In this document: one piece after another, positions 61,381 through 64,000 of the stretch
Numbering within the stretch: position 1 is the first letter of the stretch
Layout of the letters: each line of letters opens with the position of its first letter
NCBI RefSeq assembly: GCF_013403985.1
Contig: NZ_JABFDF010000001.1
Location: 744,001-808,000 of the forward strand
Length of the DNA stretch: 64,000 bases
Reading direction: 5' to 3'
Origin: Winogradskyella ludwigii
GTDB taxonomy: Bacteria > Bacteroidota > Bacteroidia > Flavobacteriales > Flavobacteriaceae
Notes under the pieces: generated by a model
Seen by the model: the letters and a program-made list of their open reading frames with translations, nothing else
What the model was told of the DNA's origin: nothing
Database searches by the model: none
Made by a program: the position numbers and the translations under genes

Positions 61381-62508
61381 CTAGTTTAGCCTAAAAAGCT
61401 CACTCGCAATACCATCACATAAAAACTGTCCTTTTTTAGTGACACGTAAATGCGCATCTTCAATATACAATAATTGTTGTTTTATAAAAATTTCTGATTG
61501 CTCAATTAAATAGTCTTTATAATCTGCTCCAAAATCAGCCTCAACTTTATGAAACGACACTCCCCAAATTGTTCGTAAGCCTGTCATTACATATTCGTTA
61601 TACTGATCTATTTTCGTTAAGGTTTCAATCTCTATTGGTAATTGACCGTCTTCTATAGATTTTATATATTTTGAATTATTTTTTACATTCCAACCACGTT
61701 GTTTACCATTAAAAGAATGTGCAGATGGCCCAATACCCAAATACGATTTCCCTTGCCAATAGGCCGAATTATTTTTACTAAAATAGCCGTCTTTCCCAAA
61801 ATTAGACAATTCATAATGTACAAAACCTTCAGCTTCTAATTTATCTTTTAATATATGAAACTGATCGTGTGCTTGCTCATCATCTACATTATCAATAATT
61901 CCTTTTTTAATAAAGGACGCTAAGGCCGTTTTGGGTTCTACAGTTAATGCATAGCTCGAAATATGAGGCACATTAAAACTTAAAGCCATTTCTATATTTG
62001 CAAGCCATTGCTCATTTGATGCTCCCGGAACTCCATAGATTAAATCTAAAGAAATATTATCGAAGTGTTTTGTCGCTTCCTCTAAACAAGATTTAGCTTC
62101 ATCTGAGTTATGTGCGCGATTCATTAGTTTTAAATCAGCTTCGAAGAAGGACTGAATGCCAATGGACAAACGATTGATTCTACTTTTAGACAACGCAATA
62201 ATTCGGTCTTTAGATAAATCATCAGGATTTGCTTCGAGTGTAATTTCCGGATCTTGAGAAACTTCATAGTTTTTATAAACCGCATCTATGATAAATTGTA
62301 ATTCGTCATTGGTTAATAAACTTGGTGTTCCTCCTCCAAAATAAATAGTTTCAACGGTTGTATTTTTAAATTCGTCTTTTCTGAGTTCTAATTCTTTGGT
62401 CAAAGCATTAACGAGGTCATCCTTTTTTTTCATTGAGGTCGAAAAATGAAAGTCGCAATAATGACATGCTTGCTTGCAGAATGGTATGTGTATGTAGATG
62501 CCTGACAT
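61381..62508 (-). CDS. hemW: Radical-SAM haem chaperone HemW
   Basis: A 375-residue radical SAM protein. The cluster motif CKQACHYCDFHF (CxxxCxYCxF) is near residue 10, with the SAM-binding GGGTPSLL, the LEANPDDL motif and LSIGIQSF. The HemN C-terminal domain follows (GPSAHSFNGKQRGWN). The lack of the HemN-specific N-terminal extension supports the haem chaperone HemW, not coproporphyrinogen oxidase. It inserts haem into proteins, which is of interest beside two putative haem sensors, although it is a common housekeeping gene. Confidence 0.94.
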   Translation of the reverse strand: MSGIYIHIPFCKQACHYCDFHFSTSMKKKDDLVNALTKELELRKDEFKNTTVETIYFGGGTPSLLTNDELQFIIDAVYKNYEVSQDPEITLEANPDDLSKDRIIALSKSRINRLSIGIQSFFEADLKLMNRAHNSDEAKSCLEEATKHFDNISLDLIYGVPGASNEQWLANIEMALSFNVPHISSYALTVEPKTALASFIKKGIIDNVDDEQAHDQFHILKDKLEAEGFVHYELSNFGKDGYFSKNNSAYWQGKSYLGIGPSAHSFNGKQRGWNVKNNSKYIKSIEDGQLPIEIETLTKIDQYNEYVMTGLRTIWGVSFHKVEADFGADYKDYLIEQSEIFIKQQLLYIEDAHLRVTKKGQFLCDGIASELFRLN

Positions 62509-62537
62509 TTCGTTTTTAGTATTCTAATTGGTGTTTT

Positions 62538-62903
62538 CTATTCTTCAAACAAATCATATAAAGTCGCAATTCTTAGATCGCAATACAATTTCATAAACTG
62601 ATAATTCAGCATATCAAATTGGCTTCCGTAAATTTCTCTTCGCGTTTCCCAAGATTCGTATGCTGGGAATTTCAGTTTAAATTGTTCCTCTACAAATTTT
62701 TCCCAGTGCTTTTCTGAAGCTTTAAAAGTGGAAATAAATGTGGAATCCTTTTGATTAATCTTTAGTAACGCTACAACTAAAGAATCTTTTGTTTTCTGTG
62801 ATTCATACCAGTCTTGGTGTGCTATATCATTAGCTTCAACCTGTCCTTGACTGAAACAAGAATATGATAAACAGAATACTAAAACTATAATTATGTATTT
62901 CAT
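62538..62903 (-). CDS. Small exported protein, weakly DUF1311/LprI-like
   Basis: A 121-residue protein with an N-terminal signal (YIIIVLVFCLSYSCFSQGQ) and a helical body with DWYESQKTKDSLVVALLKI, EKHWEKFVEEQFKLKFP and YCDLRIATLYDL. The last two resemble the DUF1311/lysozyme-inhibitor-like pattern. It lies between ruvC and hemW on the same strand. The family assignment is tentative. Confidence 0.65.
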   Translation of the reverse strand: MKYIIIVLVFCLSYSCFSQGQVEANDIAHQDWYESQKTKDSLVVALLKINQKDSTFISTFKASEKHWEKFVEEQFKLKFPAYESWETRREIYGSQFDMLNYQFMKLYCDLRIATLYDLFEE

Positions 62904-62947
62904 TTAATAGTATTATAGATTTCTGCCTTCGCAGCAATTAGAACCAG

Positions 62948-63502
62948 TTACTTTTTAACGCGTCCTTCATTCTGTTTTACAAAAGCTCCCCAACCAGAGT
63001 AACTTTTTCCAACTTCAACACGACCTTGGTTATAAAAATGACAAACAGCTGCTGCCAAACCATCCATGGAATCCAGGTTTTTAGGAATGGTTTTTAATCC
63101 TAACATGCTTTGCAGCATTTTAGCGACTTGCTCTTTACTAGCATTTCCGTTTCCGGTAATTGCCATTTTAATTTTCTTTGGCGCATATTCTGTAATAGGC
63201 ACTTCGCGAGACAAACCAGCTGCCATAGCTACACCTTGCGCTCGTCCTAATTTGAGCATACTTTGCACGTTTTTACCAAAAAAGGGAGCTTCAATGGCTA
63301 TTTCGTCTGGATGATAGGTATCAATGAGTTCAATGGTACGTTCAAAAATGAGTTTCAATTTTAAATAATGATCATCGTATTTTTTGAGCATAAGCTCGTT
63401 GAGTTGTAGAAATTCCATTTTTTTACCGACAATTTTTATGAGTCCAAAACCCATAATTGTTGTACCAGGATCAATACCTAAAATAATTTTTTCTTTACTC
63501 AT
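62948..63502 (-). CDS. ruvC: Holliday junction resolvase RuvC
   Basis: A 184-residue endonuclease of normal length. The four acidic catalytic positions are present: Asp in GIDPGTTIMGFG, Glu in AIEAPFFGKN, and the acidic pair around DSMDGLAAAVCH. A basic helix (APKKIKMAITGNGNASKEQV) contacts DNA. It cuts Holliday junctions made during recombination repair, with RuvAB elsewhere in the genome. Confidence 0.96.
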   Translation of the reverse strand: MSKEKIILGIDPGTTIMGFGLIKIVGKKMEFLQLNELMLKKYDDHYLKLKLIFERTIELIDTYHPDEIAIEAPFFGKNVQSMLKLGRAQGVAMAAGLSREVPITEYAPKKIKMAITGNGNASKEQVAKMLQSMLGLKTIPKNLDSMDGLAAAVCHFYNQGRVEVGKSYSGWGAFVKQNEGRVKK

Positions 63503-63583
63503 TTACATGATTTATCATTTGAATTTATGATCTGAGATATTCCGTTTTTATTCTTATTGAAATAAAAAAATGAACATCATTAA

Positions 63584-64000
63584 TTAATTGCAATACTGGC
63601 AACCACTTAACGACACTGCAACACCAAAAGTAAGGTTAAAAACACTACCATTAAAAGCACCTAAACCACTTAAAACAGGATTATAATCGTCTAAAGATGT
63701 TACTCCGTAAATGTAAGCCACATCTGTATAAACAGACAATTTATCATTAATAGCATAATGCAACTCTAAACCGCCTAAGAGATTTAAAAACGTCTGCTTA
63801 TTTTCTCCTAAAGTACCCAGTGGTTTTGCAAAAGTAATCCCTGGACCAGCATGCAAAACAGTTCGCATTCGTATGGGTAAAAAACCAATAAGATTAGAAG
63901 GATCATATATAAACTGAGCGTTTATTCTAGAATAATTAATTTTAAAATCGGGTGTATCGTCATCATTTTTAAAACGATTAAATCCAAAATCTAATTTAAC
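63584..64000 (-). CDS. Outer-membrane beta-barrel protein (N-terminus beyond window)
   Basis: The frame is open at the right edge and ends at TAA 63584-63586, giving 138 C-terminal residues. Alternating strands (KINYSRINAQFIYDP, LELHYAINDKLSVYTDVAY and FNLTFGVAVSL) and the glycine-rich turn HAGPGITF are typical of OmpA-like or OprF-type small barrels. An ATG at 63868 lies inside the gene and is not its start. The C-terminal GCQYCN is unusual for a barrel. Confidence 0.7.
   Translation of the reverse strand, partial: VKLDFGFNRFKNDDDTPDFKINYSRINAQFIYDPSNLIGFLPIRMRTVLHAGPGITFAKPLGTLGENKQTFLNLLGGLELHYAINDKLSVYTDVAYIYGVTSLDDYNPVLSGLGAFNGSVFNLTFGVAVSLSGCQYCN

Noticed and set aside
63584..63868. 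A complete 94-residue protein starting at the ATG at 63868
   Set aside because: The frame continues without a stop to the window edge with further beta-strand sequence, so this Met is internal to a larger barrel protein.
1..64000. CRISPR arrays, rRNA genes, prophage or toxin-antitoxin modules
   Set aside because: I saw no regularly spaced short repeats, no rRNA sequence and no phage or toxin-antitoxin gene families in the window.

Overview
This window comes from a marine-type member of the Flavobacteriaceae (Bacteroidota). The evidence is low GC, a SusC/SusD pair, TonB-dependent uptake, three proteins with type IX secretion (T9SS) C-terminal sorting domains, flavobacterial families such as DUF4407, DUF4230, DUF3667 and TIGR03032, and promoters of the Bacteroidota TAnnTTTG type. 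The genus cannot be fixed from the sequence alone.

Layout. (1) 1-16.5 kb is a starch/maltodextrin utilisation locus. The minus strand carries a GH13 lipoprotein (cut by the left edge), a GH65 maltose phosphorylase, beta-phosphoglucomutase, an SLC45-like sugar transporter and a LacI regulator. The plus strand, divergent from these, carries SusC, SusD, a SusE-like protein and a secreted GH13 alpha-amylase. (2) 16.5-28.3 kb is mixed: a 58-codon small ORF with its own terminator, tRNA-Leu(UAG), an M20 dipeptidase, a BlaI/BlaR1-like pair with tandem operators, a TIGR03032 protein, an FG-GAP T9SS protein, DUF4407, a STAS protein and PhnA. (3) 28.4-44.4 kb is an exopolysaccharide-type locus. It has two receiver-glycosyltransferase (REC-GT2) fusions, a truncated GT2 relative, a giant membrane protein, a GH5-like membrane-anchored hydrolase, two near-duplicate GT4 enzymes, a flippase and a TPR/beta-barrel outer-membrane protein. 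(4) 44.4-49.0 kb is a cargo block of minus-strand genes with long palindromic, attC-like repeats at 44.4 and 48.2 kb. (5) 49.3-59.0 kb has a T9SS surface protein and a seven-gene signalling operon. (6) 59.1-64 kb is housekeeping and small genes (YjbR, GNAT, DUF4230, cyclase, HemW, RuvC, and the end of an outer-membrane protein).

Main result. The operon at 58,470-52,333 encodes, in order, a CheY-like receiver, an H-NOX haem-NO sensor, a triple-PAS histidine kinase, a FIST protein (the family that includes the NO sensor NosP), a second histidine kinase, an Hpt protein and a LytTR response regulator. A nine-base motif GACGAATGG (reverse complement CCATTCGTC, very like the LytTR-family AlgR box CCGTTCGTC) recurs between genes in front of this operon and in front of the REC-GT2 gene, both GT4 genes, the flippase unit, the T9SS surface-protein gene, a 118-residue membrane-protein gene and a possible small RNA. 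It is always in the same orientation relative to the gene. It begins 52-54 and/or 73-74 bases from a TAnnTTTG-like box; the two values differ by 21 bases, which equals the repeat spacing seen in the operon's own promoter. I infer one NO-responsive (or NO/redox-responsive) phosphorelay that controls polysaccharide and adhesin genes through LytTR and may also act directly on glycosyltransferases through their receiver domains. NO sensing, the phosphotransfer route and operator binding are inferred, not shown.
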